Of a DNA stretch of 64,000 nucleotides, positions 8,414 to 24,748 are shown in pieces. The translations under genes and the position numbers were made by a program. Source of the stretch: Sulfurimonadaceae bacterium (lineage in GTDB: Bacteria > Campylobacterota > Campylobacteria > Campylobacterales > Sulfurimonadaceae); contig JAQUHB010000004.1 of the NCBI GenBank assembly GCA_028683835.1, forward strand, positions 47,944 through 111,943. Reading direction: 5' to 3'. The notes below the pieces were generated by a model that saw only the letters and a program-made list of their open reading frames with translations, did no database searches and was not told the origin of the DNA. The stretch's first letter is position 1, and each line of letters opens with the position of its first letter.

Positions 8414-9142
8414 TTATTCTCCAATGTCGTAGACTATTTCTGTTTTATTTTTGATAGTTTTTATCTCTCTTACATATAAACCTTCGATGTGAAGTTTATG
8501 AAATTCTTCTATCGAACGTACATTGTGCTTTGCGATTTCACGAAGCACGATTCCACGATACGCTTTTGCCCAGTGACTTACCGTTTTACCATCTTTTAAA
8601 AATTTTAGAGTTGTGTAAGGTTTGTTTGTTTTATAAAACTTGTCATAATACCCAGCGCGCAGATCTAAGATCTCTTTATCCGCCAAGTAAAGATCTATTT
8701 GATAAGAAAATCTATCTTTATAATATTTATCCGGTGTAATAGAACCGATATTTGTCCCCTGATGCACTTTATAGTTGGCGATGGTATCAGAACCTAAGAT
8801 CGGACCATAAAGATTTGAAAAAATAAGGACATTCTTTTTAAGATATTCTTGTGCAGATTTGTTCAGAGAACGAATGTCGAGATATTCGTAAGCAACTCCA
8901 CTATATCTTTGAATGGCACACATTAACGGTGTATTATTTGTTCCGTTTAAGTAAGGCTCAAAATCTTTACTGTTTTTTATGCCAAAAAGTTTTTCCAGTT
9001 CTTTTTCGTCATTATTTAAAACTATTTCATTATATATATTAAGAATATCCACTCTTGCTTTGTCTGATCCAAAAAGCTCTTCTTTTGGTTCGTTTCCACC
9101 TTGATGTTTGCCCTCAGCGGGAGAAAATAGGATTGTAAGCAA
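8414..9142 (-). CDS. yaaA: YaaA/UPF0246 (DUF328) family peroxide-stress protein
   Basis: YaaA proteins limit free intracellular iron during hydrogen peroxide stress in E. coli and bind DNA. The 242-residue product shows the family start I-L-F-S-P-A-E-G-K, then N-L-Y-G-P-I-L near residue 105, and conserved I-D-L-Y and L-R-A-G-Y-Y-D-K-F-Y segments. I chose a TTG start at 9142 because it puts the family N-terminus at residue 1 and AAAGG lies seven bases upstream. A longer frame from a TTG at 9169 adds nine residues not typical of the family. The downstream partner is a thioredoxin-like gene, which fits a redox-stress role. Confidence 0.82.
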   Translation of the reverse strand: MLTILFSPAEGKHQGGNEPKEELFGSDKARVDILNIYNEIVLNNDEKELEKLFGIKNSKDFEPYLNGTNNTPLMCAIQRYSGVAYEYLDIRSLNKSAQEYLKKNVLIFSNLYGPILGSDTIANYKVHQGTNIGSITPDKYYKDRFSYQIDLYLADKEILDLRAGYYDKFYKTNKPYTTLKFLKDGKTVSHWAKAYRGIVLREIAKHNVRSIEEFHKLHIEGLYVREIKTIKNKTEIVYDIGE

Positions 9143-9194
9143 TCTTATACCTTTTATTTGTAGTGTCAAATTTATGAAATTATATCGATATTAT

Positions 9195-9203
9195 TGTTAT
9201 AAT
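9195..9203 (+). promoter_or_regulatory. Extended -10 promoter (TGTTATAAT) for the phosphodiesterase-like gene
   Basis: TGTTATAAT is a perfect extended -10 element, 20 bases before the ATG at 9224, with GAGG as ribosome site between. A start of transcription near 9210 would give a very short leader. Confidence 0.55.
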
Positions 9204-9223
9204 CGGGGGAGTGAGGTATCAAG

Positions 9224-10000
9224 ATGAATGAGATAACTATTTTAGGTGCATATGGAACTAAGGGTGCGGATGTAGGGACGAGTGCATTTTACATAGATGC
9301 AAAGAATGTCATTGATGCCGGTAACTTGCTTGTGCCACTTAAAGAAAAATCAGCGGAGATAGAATCGATCTGGCTTTCACATTCTCATCTTGACCATATT
9401 ATAGACATCGCTTATATAATGGACAGTTATTTTGCGAGCAGAAAAAATCCGTTAAAGATTTATGGATTGCCTGAAACTATAAAAGCTGTCAAAGAGGATT
9501 TTTTAAACAATAGAATATGGCCGGATTTTGGATTAATAAAGCTTTTAGATTCAGATGAGATGAGTGTTGTTTATCAAGAGATAGAGTATGAGAAAAGTTA
9601 TCAAATTTCACAAGAGATAAGTTTGCAACCTTATCAAACAGATCATACCGTTGCAAGTTGCGGATATATTGTGACAAAAAATGGTTCATCGGTGATAATT
9701 TCTCTTGATACCTATAGTTTGGACAGTACAATTGAAAAAATAGATACAAGAGATGATATTAAAACTCTTGTCGTAGAGTGTTCTTTTCCATCAAGGATGG
9801 AGCAGTTGGCACAAGATTCAAAACATTTAACACCAAAAATACTGTTTGAAAAGTTGAAAATGATGAAAAAACAAAAAATCAATATCTATATCAATCATAT
9901 CAAACCACTTTTTTTGGAAGAAATGACAAAAGAGATAGCCCATTTTCAGGGGGCTTTGGAAGTGAAAATATTAAAAGATGGAGAAAAAATCATCTTTTAA
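9224..10000 (+). CDS. Metallo-beta-lactamase-fold hydrolase, class II cyclic nucleotide phosphodiesterase-like
   Basis: A 258-residue cytoplasmic protein with the metal-binding motif H-S-H-L-D-H near residue 64, plus later metal ligands in Q-T-D-H-T-V-A-S-C-G-Y and S-L-D-T-Y. The G-x-x-G-T-S-A-F-Y start and the spacing resemble class II 3',5'-cyclic nucleotide phosphodiesterases (yeast PDE1 type). A generic ribonuclease Z-like hydrolase is the main alternative. No cyclase lies nearby. Its last codons form part of an inverted repeat that probably acts as its terminator. Confidence 0.7.
   Translation: MNEITILGAYGTKGADVGTSAFYIDAKNVIDAGNLLVPLKEKSAEIESIWLSHSHLDHIIDIAYIMDSYFASRKNPLKIYGLPETIKAVKEDFLNNRIWPDFGLIKLLDSDEMSVVYQEIEYEKSYQISQEISLQPYQTDHTVASCGYIVTKNGSSVIISLDTYSLDSTIEKIDTRDDIKTLVVECSFPSRMEQLAQDSKHLTPKILFEKLKMMKKQKINIYINHIKPLFLEEMTKEIAHFQGALEVKILKDGEKIIF
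9973..9998 (+). terminator. Stem-loop overlapping the end of the phosphodiesterase-like gene
   Basis: AAAAGATG (9973-9980) pairs with CATCTTTT (9991-9998) around a ten-base loop. The T-run lies within the stem and the stop codon begins at 9998. This would separate the gene from the strong tRNA promoter just downstream. Confidence 0.5.
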
Positions 10001-10010
10001 TAAAAAAAGC

Positions 10011-10039
10011 TTGACATTAGAAATGAATTTGTCTATAAT
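10011..10039 (+). promoter_or_regulatory. Consensus sigma-70 promoter of the tRNA-tuf cluster
   Basis: TTGACA at 10011-10016 and TATAAT at 10034-10039 are both perfect and are spaced by 17 bases. Transcription would start near 10046, eleven bases before tRNA-Thr. A full consensus -35 is unusual in Campylobacterota, where -35 boxes are usually weak, and suggests very strong expression. Confidence 0.85.
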
Positions 10040-10056
10040 TCTGGCTCAAATTCAAA

Positions 10057-10133
10057 GCCGGCATAGCTCAGTTGGCTAGAGCAGCTGATTTGTAATCAGC
10101 AGGCCCGGGGTTCAAATCCTCGTGCCGGCACCA
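10057..10133 (+). tRNA. tRNA-Thr (TGT anticodon)
   Basis: Complete cloverleaf with a perfect 7-bp acceptor stem (GCCGGCA/TGCCGGC), anticodon TGT in CTGATTTGTAATCAG, T-loop TTCAAAT and an encoded CCA end. First gene after the consensus promoter. Confidence 0.95.
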
Positions 10134-10155
10134 TTGAATATTGAATGTTAAACTT

Positions 10156-10240
10156 GGTGAGATAGTCAAGTGGCCAACGACGGCGGACTGTAAATCCGCT
10201 CCCTTCGGGTTCAGAGGTTCGACTCCTCTTCTCACCACCA
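10156..10240 (+). tRNA. tRNA-Tyr (GTA anticodon)
   Basis: Class II tRNA of 85 bases with a long variable arm (CTCCCTTCGGGTT region), acceptor GGTGAGA/TCTCACC, anticodon GTA and an encoded CCA. Confidence 0.95.
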
Positions 10241-10255
10241 CAAAAAAGCCAGGAT

Positions 10256-10332
10256 GCGGGCGTAGCTCAGTTGGCTAGAGCGTCAGCCTTCCAAGCTGAG
10301 GGTCGAGGGTTCGAGTCCCTTCACCCGCTCCA
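10256..10332 (+). tRNA. tRNA-Gly (TCC anticodon)
   Basis: 77 bases, anticodon TCC in CAGCCTTCCAAGCTG, encoded CCA. Acceptor GCGGGCG faces CACCCGC, which leaves one C-A mismatch at the sixth pair; all other stems pair normally. Confidence 0.93.
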
Positions 10333-10415
10333 CTTATTACAGAAAAATACCCATAAAATTTAAATATAAATATTCAAAAAATATATTAGATGTAAATCTA
10401 TTATTGAAAAAACTT

Positions 10416-10490
<75 letters not shown>

Positions 10491-10547
10491 GTAGAGAGAA
10501 AATTTATATTTTATTTTTATATAAGCAATAATTGAATATTTTTTGGA

Positions 10548-10553
10548 TACAAT
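10548..10553 (+). promoter_or_regulatory. Possible -10 box for tuf
   Basis: TACAAT preceded by a T-rich tract and GG. It could give tuf its own promoter besides read-through from the tRNA promoter. No -35 match is seen. Confidence 0.35.
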
Positions 10554-10590
10554 TCCATTTCTATTCACAAAAATAAAGTCGGAGGACACA

Positions 10591-11790
10591 ATGGCAAAAG
10601 AAAAGTTTGAGCGTAATAAACCTCACTGTAACATTGGTACAATCGGTCACGTCGACCATGGTAAAACTACTTTAACTGCAGCAATCACAGCAGTTCTAGC
10701 AGTAACAAATGGCGCTAAAATGATGGATTACGATGCAATCGATAACGCTCCAGAAGAAAGAGAGCGTGGTATTACTATCTCTACTTCACACGTTGAGTAT
10801 GAAACAGATAATCGTCACTATGCACACGTTGACTGTCCAGGTCACGCTGACTACGTTAAAAACATGATTACTGGTGCTGCTCAAATGGATGGTGCTATAT
10901 TAGTTGTTTCAGCAGCAGATGGCCCGATGCCACAAACACGTGAGCACATTCTACTTTCTAAACAAGTTGGTGTACCATACATCGTTGTCTTCATGAACAA
11001 AGAAGATATGGTTGATGATGAAGAACTATTAGAACTAGTAGAAATGGAAATCCGTGAATTACTAGACCAATATGAGTTCCCAGGTGATGATACTCCAATC
11101 GTTGCAGGTTCAGCTCTTAAAGCACTAGAAGAAGCAAAAACTGGCACATTAGGTGTTTGGTCAGAAAAAATCAAAAAATTGATGGCTGAGGTTGATGCTT
11201 ATATCCCACAACCACAACGTGAAACTGATAAAGATTTCTTGATGCCAGTTGAAGACGTATTTTCAATCTCTGGTCGTGGTACAGTTGTAACTGGTCGTAT
11301 TGAGCGTGGTACAGTTAAAATTGGTGAAACTATTGAAATCGTTGGTATTAAAGATACCCAAACTACTACTGTAACTGGTATTGAAATGTTCCGTAAAGAG
11401 ATGACTGAAGGTGTTGCTGGCGATAACTGTGGTCTTTTATTACGTGGTATTGCTAAAGAAGCAGTTGAACGTGGTCAAGTTCTTTGTAAACCAAAATCAA
11501 TTACTCCACATACAGTATTCGAAGCAGAAATCTATGTACTAAGTAAAGAAGAGGGTGGTCGTCATACTCCATTTTTCTCTAACTACCGTCCACAGTTCTA
11601 TGTTCGTACAACAGACGTTACAGGTGCAATCACTTTACCAGAAGGTACTGAAATGGTTATGCCAGGTGATAACGTTAAAATTACTGCTACACTGATCCAC
11701 CCAATCGCGATGGAAGAGGGAACTCGTTTCGCTATTCGTGAAGGTGGACGTACAGTTGGTGCAGGTGTTGTTTCTAAAATCGTCAAGTAA
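10591..11790 (+). CDS. tuf: Elongation factor Tu
   Basis: GTPase that carries aminoacyl-tRNA to the ribosome; 399 residues. G1 is G-H-V-D-H-G-K-T, G3 is D-C-P-G-H, G4 is N-K-E-D. Domains II and III follow, and the C-terminus ends V-S-K-I-V-K. I chose the ATG at 10591 because GGAGG lies eight bases upstream and M-A-K-E-K-F is the family start; an upstream ATG at 10543 adds sixteen non-family residues. Codon use is strongly biased, as expected for high expression. An inverted repeat follows the stop. Confidence 0.99.
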   Translation: MAKEKFERNKPHCNIGTIGHVDHGKTTLTAAITAVLAVTNGAKMMDYDAIDNAPEERERGITISTSHVEYETDNRHYAHVDCPGHADYVKNMITGAAQMDGAILVVSAADGPMPQTREHILLSKQVGVPYIVVFMNKEDMVDDEELLELVEMEIRELLDQYEFPGDDTPIVAGSALKALEEAKTGTLGVWSEKIKKLMAEVDAYIPQPQRETDKDFLMPVEDVFSISGRGTVVTGRIERGTVKIGETIEIVGIKDTQTTTVTGIEMFRKEMTEGVAGDNCGLLLRGIAKEAVERGQVLCKPKSITPHTVFEAEIYVLSKEEGGRHTPFFSNYRPQFYVRTTDVTGAITLPEGTEMVMPGDNVKITATLIHPIAMEEGTRFAIREGGRTVGAGVVSKIVK

Positions 11791-11799
11791 TTGATGTCG

Positions 11800-11817
11800 C
11801 TTCTACAAAAGTAGAAG
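11800..11817 (+). terminator. Stem-loop after tuf
   Basis: CTTCTAC-AAAA-GTAGAAG, a 7-bp perfect stem, followed by TGAACTTTT. The T-run is short and offset, so it may be a partial terminator or a processing hairpin between tuf and rpmG. Confidence 0.45.
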
Positions 11818-11842
11818 TGAACTTTTAAATTAGGTAAACACA

Positions 11843-11995
11843 ATGAGAGAAAATATCCACTTAGGTTGTGAAAAGTGTACACGTCGTAACTACCACACAA
11901 CTAAAAATAAGAAAACTCATACTGAAAAATTTTCAGTACGTAAATTTTGTAAATTTTGTCGTGAGCATACCGTTCATAAAGAGATGAAATTATAA
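11843..11995 (+). CDS. rpmG: Ribosomal protein bL33
   Basis: A 50-residue large-subunit protein. Cys9-x-x-Cys12 and Cys36-x-x-Cys39 form a zinc ribbon, so this is the zinc-binding form of bL33. It begins M-R-E-N-I-H-L-G-C and contains R-R-N-Y-x-T-x-K-N-K, as expected. The order tuf-rpmG-tRNA-Trp-secE-nusG is widespread in bacteria and supports the call. Confidence 0.96.
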   Translation: MRENIHLGCEKCTRRNYHTTKNKKTHTEKFSVRKFCKFCREHTVHKEMKL

Positions 11996-12002
11996 TTTAA
12001 CC

Positions 12003-12027
12003 TATAAGTAGAGATTTTCTACTTATA
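12003..12027 (+). promoter_or_regulatory. Stem-loop between rpmG and tRNA-Trp
   Basis: TATAAGTAGA pairs with TCTACTTATA (10 bp, five-base loop). The stem sits ten bases before the tRNA 5' end, so it may act in tRNA processing or as an rpmG 3' end. No T-run follows. Confidence 0.45.
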
Positions 12028-12036
12028 AGTTTATAC

Positions 12037-12112
12037 AGGCGAATAGCTCCAATGGTAGAGCGCCGGATTCCAAATCCGATGGTTGCGGGTTCGAGTCCCC
12101 CTTCGCCTGCCA
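12037..12112 (+). tRNA. tRNA-Trp (CCA anticodon)
   Basis: 76 bases with acceptor AGGCGAA/TTCGCCT, anticodon CCA in CGGATTCCAAATCCG, T-loop TTCGAGT and encoded CCA. Lies between rpmG and secE, its usual place. Confidence 0.95.
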
Positions 12113-12152
12113 TTTTCAATAAATATATCTTTCGAGATCTATTTATTGAAAA
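12113..12152 (+). promoter_or_regulatory. Long hairpin between tRNA-Trp and secE
   Basis: TTTTCAATAAATA (12113-12125) pairs with TATTTATTGAAAA (12140-12152), and inside it ATCT-TTCG-AGAT forms an inner stem. It starts at the tRNA CCA end and probably marks a processing or attenuation point before secE. Confidence 0.5.
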
Positions 12153-12182
12153 TGTAATATGTAGATATATTTAGGATTATCA

Positions 12183-12365
12183 ATGAAAAATTTAAATAGT
12201 TATGTCAGAGATGCAAAGTTAGAACTTAGCAAAGTTATTTTTCCAAATAAAGTGCAGGTAAAACAAGCTTACATCTCTGTTGTTATTGTTGTAACATTTA
12301 TATCACTATTTTTAGCGCTAGTTGATTTTATTATGTCTTCAACTGTTTCAGCTTTACTAAGTTAA
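12183..12365 (+). CDS. secE: Preprotein translocase subunit SecE
   Basis: A 60-residue inner-membrane protein that clamps SecY in the Sec channel. It has the conserved amphipathic segment E-L-S-K-V-I-F-P-N-K, then one transmembrane helix (about 30-52). This is the short single-helix form. AGGA precedes the ATG, and nusG follows after ten bases. Confidence 0.95.
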   Translation: MKNLNSYVRDAKLELSKVIFPNKVQVKQAYISVVIVVTFISLFLALVDFIMSSTVSALLS

Positions 12366-12375
12366 GGGATATATA

Positions 12376-12906
12376 ATGGCACATCAATGGTATTCAATTC
12401 AGACATATTCTGGAAGCGAACGTAGTGTTAAAGCTGCAATAGAAAATATTATTATCGAGAGAGGATTACAAGAAAATATTAAAGATTTGCTTGTTCCTAC
12501 AGAAGATGTTATTGAAGTAAAAGAAGGTAAAAAAAAGATTACTGAAAGATCTTTATACTCTGGATATGTATTTGTATATATTGATTTAAATAATGAGCTT
12601 CAGCACTTAATCCAGTCTTTGCCACGCGTATCTGGTTTTGTCGGTGAAGCGAACCATCCTACGCCGCTTAGTGAAAGTGATATTCAAGTTATCTTGGATC
12701 GTGCAAATAATCGTGCAGCACCAAAACCAAAAGTGTTTTTTGATTCTGGTGAGATGGTCCGTATCGTTGATGGTCCGTTTGCGAACTTTACAGGGACTGT
12801 AGATGAGTACGATCTTGAGCATGGAACATTGAAACTGAATGTTTCTATCTTTGGACGTGCGACACCTGTAGATATATCGTATACTCAAGTAGAAAAAATA
12901 ATTTAA
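12376..12906 (+). CDS. nusG: Transcription termination/antitermination factor NusG
   Basis: NusG binds RNA polymerase and links it to Rho or the ribosome. The 176-residue product has the NGN domain at the start (W-Y-S-I-Q-T-Y-S-G-S-E) with P-G-Y-like S-G-Y-V-F-V, and a C-terminal KOW domain (G-E-M-V-R-I-V-D-G-P-F-A-N-F-T-G). AAGGG precedes the ATG. Confidence 0.97.
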   Translation: MAHQWYSIQTYSGSERSVKAAIENIIIERGLQENIKDLLVPTEDVIEVKEGKKKITERSLYSGYVFVYIDLNNELQHLIQSLPRVSGFVGEANHPTPLSESDIQVILDRANNRAAPKPKVFFDSGEMVRIVDGPFANFTGTVDEYDLEHGTLKLNVSIFGRATPVDISYTQVEKII

Positions 12907-12927
12907 ACTCAACAAAAAGGAAGCAAA

Positions 12928-13353
12928 ATGGCAAAAAAAGTCACTGGTTACATCAAACTGCAAATTAATGCTGGTGCAGCTAATCCAGCACCTCCAGTAG
13001 GTCCGGCATTAGGTCAACGTGGTGTTAATATTATGGAATTCTGTAAAGCATTCAATGAAAAAACAAAAGATAAAATGGGATTCAAAGTTCCAGTAGTTAT
13101 CACAGTATATAGCGATAAAAGTTTTTCTTTTATTACTAAACAACCACCAGCATCACAATTGATCATGAGAGCAGCTGGACTTAAAAAAGGTACAGATAAT
13201 GCACTAAAAAATAAGATTGGTAAAATAACAAAAGACCAACTTATGGAAATAGTGAAAACAAAAATGGAAGATATGAATACTACTGATATTGAAATGGCTG
13301 CAAACACAATTGCTGGTTCAGCTCGTTCAATGGGTGTAGAGATAGTAGACTAA
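12928..13353 (+). CDS. rplK: Ribosomal protein uL11
   Basis: A 141-residue protein of the GTPase-associated centre that binds 23S rRNA. The proline-rich N-terminus ([17 protein letters not shown]) and C-terminal G-S-A-R-S-M-G are diagnostic. AAGGA lies seven bases upstream. It is 21 bases after nusG, so no leader space exists for an L1 site upstream of this gene, unlike the E. coli arrangement. Confidence 0.98.
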   Translation: MAKKVTGYIKLQINAGAANPAPPVGPALGQRGVNIMEFCKAFNEKTKDKMGFKVPVVITVYSDKSFSFITKQPPASQLIMRAAGLKKGTDNALKNKIGKITKDQLMEIVKTKMEDMNTTDIEMAANTIAGSARSMGVEIVD

Positions 13354-13467
13354 ATTTTAAGTTAAGTGTATCTAAATCAACGACCGCATTGATGGTTAAT
13401 GATACACATTTAGAAGAATTTTTTTCTTCTAAATATATATTGCGGCAGAAATCATAGGAGATATTCA
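13354..13467 (+). promoter_or_regulatory. Structured leader before rplA
   Basis: The 114-base spacer contains a perfect 11-bp hairpin, ATTTAGAAGAA (13408-13418) with TTCTTCTAAAT (13424-13434), enclosed by CCGCA and TGCGG. A GATGGTTAATGAT element lies between. L1 is an autogenous translational repressor in known bacteria, so this is a candidate L1 target placed directly before its own gene. The function is inferred. Confidence 0.4.
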
Positions 13468-14163
13468 ATGGCGGGTAAACGTTATAAATTATTAAAAGAA
13501 AAATTAGATGTTGCACAAAGCTTTTCAGTGGCTGATGCATCTGTAACAATCAAAGAGTTAAAATCAGCAAAATTTGATGAAACTGTTGAGATAGCATTAA
13601 ATTTAAATGTTGATCCAAGACATGCAGACCAAATGGTCAGAGGTGCGGTTGTACTTCCTCATGGAACTGGTAAAACTGTTCGTGTCGCAGTATTTGCAAA
13701 AGGTATTAAAGCTGATGAAGCTAAAGCTGCTGGCGCTGATATCGTAGGTACTGACGACTTAGTTGAACAGATCCAAGAGGGAGTTTTCAATTTTGATGTA
13801 GTTGTTGCTGCACCAGACTGTATGGGTCTTGTTGGTAAAATCGGTCGTATTCTAGGGCCAAAAGGTATGATGCCTAATCCTAAGACTGGTACTGTAACAG
13901 CAGATGTTGCACAAGCAGTTAAGAATGTTAAAGGCGGTCAGGTTACTTTCCGTGTTGATAAAAAAGGTAATATCCATGCAGGTATTGGTAAAGTAAGTTT
14001 TGATTCACAAAAACTTGCAGAAAATATTTCTGCATTTGTTGGTGCTATTAACAAACATAAACCATCAACTGCAAAAGGACGTTACATCAAAAATGCAGCA
14101 CTCAGTCTTACTATGAGTCCTGCAATTAAACTTGAACTTTTAGAGTTAGCAGAAATCAGATAA
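13468..14163 (+). CDS. rplA: Ribosomal protein uL1
   Basis: A 231-residue protein of the L1 stalk that also represses its own mRNA in known systems. It carries L-P-H-G-T-G-K near residue 65, [14 protein letters not shown] near 130 and a basic C-terminus. AGGAG precedes the ATG. Gene order and length are normal. Confidence 0.98.
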   Translation: MAGKRYKLLKEKLDVAQSFSVADASVTIKELKSAKFDETVEIALNLNVDPRHADQMVRGAVVLPHGTGKTVRVAVFAKGIKADEAKAAGADIVGTDDLVEQIQEGVFNFDVVVAAPDCMGLVGKIGRILGPKGMMPNPKTGTVTADVAQAVKNVKGGQVTFRVDKKGNIHAGIGKVSFDSQKLAENISAFVGAINKHKPSTAKGRYIKNAALSLTMSPAIKLELLELAEIR

Positions 14164-14355
14164 GTCTTAGCCAAGAAAACTTGGCTAGCCTTATATAGAA
14201 GGTTTTTATTCTGTGATATTGGTATCACAAAATAAAGATTTTCATGATGAAAATCTGAATTACTTGGACTAAAGATAGTTTGGGGCATCTACATTTGTAG
14301 TAGCTTAATAGGCCTTTCCCTCCCATCTTGAAGTTATGTCTGGAAAGGAGATTTT
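14164..14355 (+). promoter_or_regulatory. rplJ leader (probable L10 autoregulatory region)
   Basis: The 192-base spacer holds a series of hairpins: TAGCCAAG/CTTGGCTA (14168-14187), TGTGATA/TATCACA (14212-14229), GATTTT/AAAATC around 14237-14255 and CTAC/GTAG (14289-14300). Last, CCTTTCC (14313-14319) can pair with GGAAAGG (14342-14348), which overlaps the rplJ ribosome site AAGGAG. L10 leaders control the rplJL mRNA in many bacteria; the masking pairing seen here would fit translational repression. Confidence 0.6.
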
Positions 14356-14835
14356 ATGTTAAAAGCAAAAAAAGCTGAAGTAATTGAAAACTTAGCATCT
14401 TCACTAGAGAACGCTACTGCAGTAGTTGTTTGTGATTATAAAGGTTTAACTGTTTCTAATTTGGAAGAGTTACGTAGATCAGCAAAAGTAAAAGGCACAA
14501 GTGTTCAGGTTGTAAAAAATACTTTAGCAACTATCGCTCTTGAAAAAGCTGGAATGACAGGTTTAGATCTTAGAGATACAAATATATTTGTATGGTCTGA
14601 TGATGTTATTGCTGCTTCTAAAGTTGCATCTGATTTTGCAAAGTCAAATGATAAATTTGTAGTTAAAGCTGGTTACTTAGATAAAGAACTAGCAGATGCT
14701 GCGAAAATTGACGCATTCGCTAAACTTCCAGGTCGTGAAGAACTTCTTGGTATGCTTGCTTCTGTTTGGATGGGTCCAATCAGAAACTTCACAATCGGTT
14801 TAGATGCATTAAAAAGACAAAAAGAAGAAGCGTAA
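14356..14835 (+). CDS. rplJ: Ribosomal protein uL10
   Basis: A 159-residue stalk base that anchors the L7/L12 dimers on 23S rRNA. It has the family start K-K-A-E-V-I-E-N-L, D-Y-K-G-L-T-V near residue 28 and V-V-K-N-T-L-A near 55. The strong AAGGAG site lies in a hairpin described in the leader entry. rplL follows after 48 bases. Confidence 0.97.
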   Translation: MLKAKKAEVIENLASSLENATAVVVCDYKGLTVSNLEELRRSAKVKGTSVQVVKNTLATIALEKAGMTGLDLRDTNIFVWSDDVIAASKVASDFAKSNDKFVVKAGYLDKELADAAKIDAFAKLPGREELLGMLASVWMGPIRNFTIGLDALKRQKEEA

Positions 14836-14883
14836 TTTGCCTCTTTTGATAAATAAAAAATAAAATAAAAAATGGAGAACATT

Positions 14884-15252
14884 ATGGCTGTTACTAAAGA
14901 AGACGTATTAGAATTCATATCTGGATTATCTGTACTTGAGTTGTCTGAACTTGTAAAAGAGTTTGAAGAAAAATTTGGTGTATCTGCACAACCGGTAGCT
15001 GTTGCAGGTGGCGCTGTAGCTGCTGAAGCTGCTGAAGAAAAAACTGAATTTGACGTTGTCATCTTAGATGCTGGCGATAAAAAAATTAACGTAATTAAAG
15101 TTGTACGTGCTCTTACTGGTTTAGGCCTTAAAGAAGCAAAAGATGCAACTGAAAACGTTCCTTCAACAATCAAAGAAGGCGTAGATAAAGCAACTGCAGA
15201 TGATGCAAAAAAACAACTTGAAGAAGCTGGTGCTAAAGTAGAAGTTAAATAA
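14884..15252 (+). CDS. rplL: Ribosomal protein bL12 (L7/L12)
   Basis: A 123-residue acidic stalk protein that recruits translation GTPases. The N-terminal dimerisation helix, an alanine/valine-rich hinge ([12 protein letters not shown]) and the C-terminal domain with G-L-G-L-K-E-A-K are all present. I chose the ATG at 14884 (M-A-V-T-K-E-D-V) since GGAG lies six bases upstream; an ATG twelve bases earlier would add four residues. Confidence 0.98.
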   Translation: MAVTKEDVLEFISGLSVLELSELVKEFEEKFGVSAQPVAVAGGAVAAEAAEEKTEFDVVILDAGDKKINVIKVVRALTGLGLKEAKDATENVPSTIKEGVDKATADDAKKQLEEAGAKVEVK

Positions 15253-15264
15253 TTATTTAATTTC

Positions 15265-15287
15265 TTTGAAGGCTCCCAGCCTTCAAA
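15265..15287 (+). promoter_or_regulatory. Perfect inverted repeat after rplL
   Basis: TTTGAAGGCT-CCC-AGCCTTCAAA, a 10-bp stem with a three-base loop just after the rplL stop. It is followed by A, not T, so it is not a standard forward terminator; partial attenuation or RNA processing is more likely. Confidence 0.5.
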
Positions 15288-15296
15288 AAAAGAAAC

Positions 15297-15340
15297 AGGC
15301 ACTTTTGTGGTATGATTTACGTCATACTATAAAAGTGCCT
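15297..15340 (+). promoter_or_regulatory. Two-stem hairpin between rplL and rpoB
   Basis: AGGCACTTTT (15297-15306) pairs with AAAAGTGCCT (15331-15340), and inside it GTATGA pairs with TCATAC. In E. coli the rplL-rpoB spacer holds an attenuator and an RNase III site; this structure sits in the same place and probably sets the rpoBC to rplJL ratio. Confidence 0.55.
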
Positions 15341-15451
15341 TTCTGTCGTTTATATCCATAATTGCTTAATTGTGGTTCAGTTCAAGGACGCTTGAACACG
15401 ATAAATGCGATCTATTTTCAATAGATTGTGCACTAACTTACTTAGAGGTAG

Positions 15452-24113
<8,662 letters not shown>

Positions 24114-24121
24114 TTAACCTT

Positions 24122-24152
24122 CTTACATGTAAGCAAAGCGCTTACATGTAAA
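24122..24152 (+). terminator. 12-bp hairpin after rpoC made of two iterated-palindrome copies
   Basis: CTTACATGTAAG (24122-24133) and CTTACATGTAAA (24141-24152) lie so that TTACATGTAAGC pairs perfectly with GCTTACATGTAA around loop AAAGC. The stem lies eight bases after the rpoC stop and could end or protect the rpoBC transcript. A T-rich stretch follows only later, so strict Rho-independent termination is uncertain. Each arm is also a palindrome by itself. Confidence 0.6.
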
Positions 24153-24236
24153 TATTCTATCCACTCTTTTTACAACACATTAATATATTCTTAAAATAAG
24201 CAAACTTTAATCGCTAATTCTGTAAGATTACGCGTT

Positions 24237-24242
24237 TATAAT
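24237..24242 (+). promoter_or_regulatory. -10 box upstream of rpsL
   Basis: Perfect TATAAT preceded by GTT, 64 bases before rpsL. It suggests that the str-type operon rpsL-rpsG-fusA has its own promoter after the rpoC hairpin. Confidence 0.5.
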
Positions 24243-24305
24243 TCTCTCATCTTTGCCGGATGCGGAAGAATTAAATTCTACTGGAACATTTAAGAAAGGA
24301 ATTGT

Positions 24306-24686
24306 ATGCCTACAATCAACCAATTGATTCGTAATGAGCGTAAAAAAGTGGTTAAAAAATCTAAATCGCCTGCGCTTGTTTCGTGTCCACAACGTCGTGG
24401 TGTTTGTACTCGTGTTTACACTACTACACCAAAAAAACCTAACTCGGCTCTACGTAAAGTAGCTAAAGTTCGTCTAACTTCAGGTTTTGAAGTTATTTCA
24501 TATATCGGTGGAGAGGGTCACAACCTTCAAGAGCACTCAATAGTACTAGTTCGTGGTGGTCGTATTAAAGATTTACCGGGTGTTAAGTATCATATCGTAC
24601 GTGGTGCTCTAGATAGTGCTGGTGTTAAAGATCGTAAAGTTGCTCGTTCTAAATACGGAACTAAGAAACCAAAAGCTGCTAAATAA
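24306..24686 (+). CDS. rpsL: Ribosomal protein uS12
   Basis: A 126-residue decoding-centre protein. It has the family N-terminus [19 protein letters not shown] (streptomycin-region lysine, Lys43 in E. coli numbering, retained as K) and [17 protein letters not shown] precedes the ATG. First gene of an rpsL-rpsG-fusA group. Confidence 0.99.
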   Translation: MPTINQLIRNERKKVVKKSKSPALVSCPQRRGVCTRVYTTTPKKPNSALRKVAKVRLTSGFEVISYIGGEGHNLQEHSIVLVRGGRIKDLPGVKYHIVRGALDSAGVKDRKVARSKYGTKKPKAAK

Positions 24687-24748
24687 TCTCTAAATAGGGG
24701 ATTGTCGCAAAAAAATTCAAGCGAGCACAGGACAGAAATATTTTGTAG

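Noticed and set aside
9164..9169. TTGACA on the minus strand just before yaaA as a -35 box
   Set aside because: The nearest -10-like TATAAG is only 14 bases away and overlaps the ribosome site region, so spacing is wrong.
10543..10590. Sixteen-residue N-terminal extension of EF-Tu
   Set aside because: The family start M-A-K-E-K-F with GGAGG is at 10591, and the upstream codons overlap the likely promoter.
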